Assembly (NCBI GenBank): GCA_017999075.1
Contig: JAGOBX010000124.1
Span: forward strand, 1-8,805
DNA: 8,805 bases
Reading direction: 5' to 3'
From: Candidatus Babelota bacterium
Lineage (GTDB): Bacteria; JAGOBX01
The first letter of the stretch is position 1, and each line of letters begins with the position of its first letter. The notes under the pieces are model-generated. The model made no database searches and had not been told where the DNA came from. It saw only the letters and a list, made by a program, of their open reading frames with translations. Shown one piece after another: positions 7,149 through 8,805 of this stretch. The position numbers were made by a program, and so were the translations under genes.

Positions 7149-8805
7149 TTAAATTGTTTTAATGAAAATCCTGTTTTGTGAAAATTCGGAAATTTTTTGT
7201 AATCCGTTTTTAAATTCCTGATATTTTTCTGCAGGAATTATTCTTTGTTTAATTATAAAAATTTCGTTAAATTCAACAGTAAAATTATTTTTTAATGTGA
7301 ATTCGCCTGAATATTCAAAAAAATCATTGCTAATAATCAGATTATCAGGGAAAAATTTAATTGAATGATTTTTAGGAAATTTGATTTTTATTGAGTTTAT
7401 TCTGCTTGAAGTTGAATTGTAATGAATATCGTATTTCCGTTTTTCCAATCCTATTTCATCAAATTTTTTTTCTATAGTGGGAATTTTAACTATAAAAAGA
7501 TCTCCTGCTTTTTCCCACATGTTTGACGCTTCAAACTGTATTGCCATTTTGAGAGGCATATTCAAATCCATTAAGTCTGAAATATTGAAATTTTTAAATA
7601 CTGCAGTGGGAGTTATTGAACTTACATAGTTTTGCATGACTTTAGCAGTGTCCTGTTTTTTTATATGTCTCCAGCTGTTTCTGACTTGCGCTTCATACGG
7701 ACCTGTATAAGTGTTTATTATAGAACATTCTGCGTTTCCCGATATATCGAACTCAATTTCAAGATTAGATTTTTTTTGGTTATTATCGGGATTCGCCAGT
7801 CCGGTATAACCTATCTCTTTTTTTATGTAATTAACAGCTTTGACCCCGTTATCATCGCTCCGCAAATATGGAAACCTGTATGTTTCAGAAGTAGGATCAA
7901 CATAAAATATATTTCCCTTGTATCTTATTTCCGTAATGCAATGATTACCGTCAGGAACAGGAATATCAGTTATCAATTCTCCTGCATCGTTAGTATTTAT
8001 TATTACAGGGTATGCTTCTATTCCCGCATAATTCAGCATTGCGCAATATAATATGCTTACATCAGTGCAATCGCCGAATTTATTTATGAAAGTTTCTTCA
8101 GCAGGATGACCTGACCATCCGCTGCTTACGCTTGATTTAACTGAAACATAACGGATATTTGTTTCTACCCAGTGAAACAAATCTGCCATAAGCTGTGTAT
8201 CGCTGTAAGATTTTTGTTTTATTGAATCAACTAAACTTTTTATTTTGTCGCCGGCTATTAAACGTTCTTTCTGGATTTTACTTATATATTCATAAAGATA
8301 ATTCCTGTCTTCTAAAAAAGTATAATTCAAAGAATATTTCACATCACTGATATTAGGCATATATGGTTCCGGATAAATAGGAGGAACATCTTCCATTTTG
8401 TAAGTATCAATAATAAAAGTGTCGTCTGAATTTTTTCGTACGGGTTTTCTGAATGACTCAGGCAGATTTCGGAACATAATATTTATTTTTTTTTCTTTTG
8501 GATAAATAATATGATATTCTGATTTAACTACAGGTATATTATCCTGAAAATACCATCCTCCGGAAAAAATATGTTTATCAAAAGGATTGTAGGTTTCTAT
8601 TTCATATGTATATTCTAATATGCTGCCTGTTTTTACTCCTGGAATTTTTGCTGAAATTGTTTTTCCTGATTTATCAAAATATTGGGATTCTTGAGACGGA
8701 GTAAGCGTTTTTATATCTTCCGAATTAAGTTTGTATTCATTGCCGTTTTTATCTATTGATCTACCTGATGTTATTTTAGCTGCAGAACGTCCTTCCGTAT
8801 AGTAT
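7149..8805 (-). CDS. DUF3857/transglutaminase-like protein with intact triad, 3' part (5' end outside window)
   Basis: The visible part has 551 codons. The frame stays open from the ATG at 8475-8477 up to base 8805, and that stretch reads as DUF3857 (I-P-G-V-K-T-G-S-I-L-E-Y-T-Y-E-I, then W-Y-F-Q-D-N-I-P-V-V-K-S-E-Y near 8510-8560). The ATG at 8477 is therefore an internal Met, and the true start lies beyond the window. The transglutaminase-like domain follows, with Cys in N-K-F-G-D-C-T-D (codon 8067-8069), His in G-N-H-C-I (7941-7943) and Asp in Y-V-D-P-T (7896-7898). This is a complete Cys-His-Asp triad, as in papain-like proteases and transglutaminases. A strand-rich C-terminal region resembles that of the next gene downstream (F-P-K-N-H-S-I-K-F-F-P-D-N-L against L-P-E-N-Y-N-I-Y-Y-I-P-E-K-L). 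Such proteins are usually exported, but the N-terminus is not visible. The substrate is unknown; peptide cleavage or crosslinking are the family options. Confidence 0.9.
   Translation of the reverse strand, partial: YYTEGRSAAKITSGRSIDKNGNEYKLNSEDIKTLTPSQESQYFDKSGKTISAKIPGVKTGSILEYTYEIETYNPFDKHIFSGGWYFQDNIPVVKSEYHIIYPKEKKINIMFRNLPESFRKPVRKNSDDTFIIDTYKMEDVPPIYPEPYMPNISDVKYSLNYTFLEDRNYLYEYISKIQKERLIAGDKIKSLVDSIKQKSYSDTQLMADLFHWVETNIRYVSVKSSVSSGWSGHPAEETFINKFGDCTDVSILYCAMLNYAGIEAYPVIINTNDAGELITDIPVPDGNHCITEIRYKGNIFYVDPTSETYRFPYLRSDDNGVKAVNYIKKEIGYTGLANPDNNQKKSNLEIEFDISGNAECSIINTYTGPYEAQVRNSWRHIKKQDTAKVMQNYVSSITPTAVFKNFNISDLMDLNMPLKMAIQFEASNMWEKAGDLFIVKIPTIEKKFDEIGLEKRKYDIHYNSTSSRINSIKIKFPKNHSIKFFPDNLIISNDFFEYSGEFTLKNNFTVEFNEIFIIKQRIIPAEKYQEFKNGLQKISEFSQNRIFIKTI

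Noticed and set aside
7632-8051. Open frame of 139 codons on the plus strand
   Set aside because: It lies entirely opposite the transglutaminase domain of the minus-strand gene, whose catalytic motifs are clear. The predicted protein has no recognisable features and no ribosome-binding site.

Overview
This is a gene-dense, strongly AT-rich bacterial window with many homopolymeric A/T runs and an A/T-ending codon bias. An NtrC-type sigma-54 activator, a sensor kinase with a periplasmic-type binding domain and two (predicted) exported transglutaminase-fold proteins suggest a diderm (Gram-negative-like) bacterium. Purine-rich ribosome-binding sites are weak or absent for most genes. I cannot name the lineage. 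There is no IS, phage, CRISPR, tRNA or rRNA signature. Composition looks even, and no gap between genes exceeds about 100 bases.

Left arm, plus strand (1-4919). Five tightly packed genes read as one operon. They are the 3' part of an RsmB-like 16S rRNA m5C methyltransferase (cut by the window edge), an unrecognised 79-residue protein, a full NtrC-family response regulator, a membrane sensor histidine kinase with an SBP_bac_3 input domain, and an unrecognised 321-residue protein with a single C-terminal membrane anchor. The stop of the 79-residue gene directly abuts the regulator's ATG. The kinase overlaps the anchored protein by 11 bases. The apparent logic is that an extracytoplasmic small molecule is sensed by the kinase, phosphate passes to the regulator, and sigma-54 promoters elsewhere are activated. 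The anchored protein is co-expressed with this pathway.

Centre (4920-5014). This is a short convergent intergenic region with two small hairpins, probably a shared terminator zone.

Right arm, minus strand (5015-8805). Two tandem paralogues of the DUF3857/transglutaminase-like class lie 40 bases apart. The upstream one (7149 to beyond 8805) keeps the Cys-His-Asp triad and runs off the window. Its open frame and DUF3857 motifs continue to the last base, so the ATG at 8477 is internal. The downstream one (5015-7108) has a signal peptide, an SH3-like N-terminal segment, DUF3857 and a transglutaminase fold in which all three catalytic positions are replaced (Tyr, Lys, Ala). An active enzyme next to an inactive paralogue is the most notable observation here. 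The second is the two-component operon with two orphan proteins and a kinase class that is not the usual NtrC partner.
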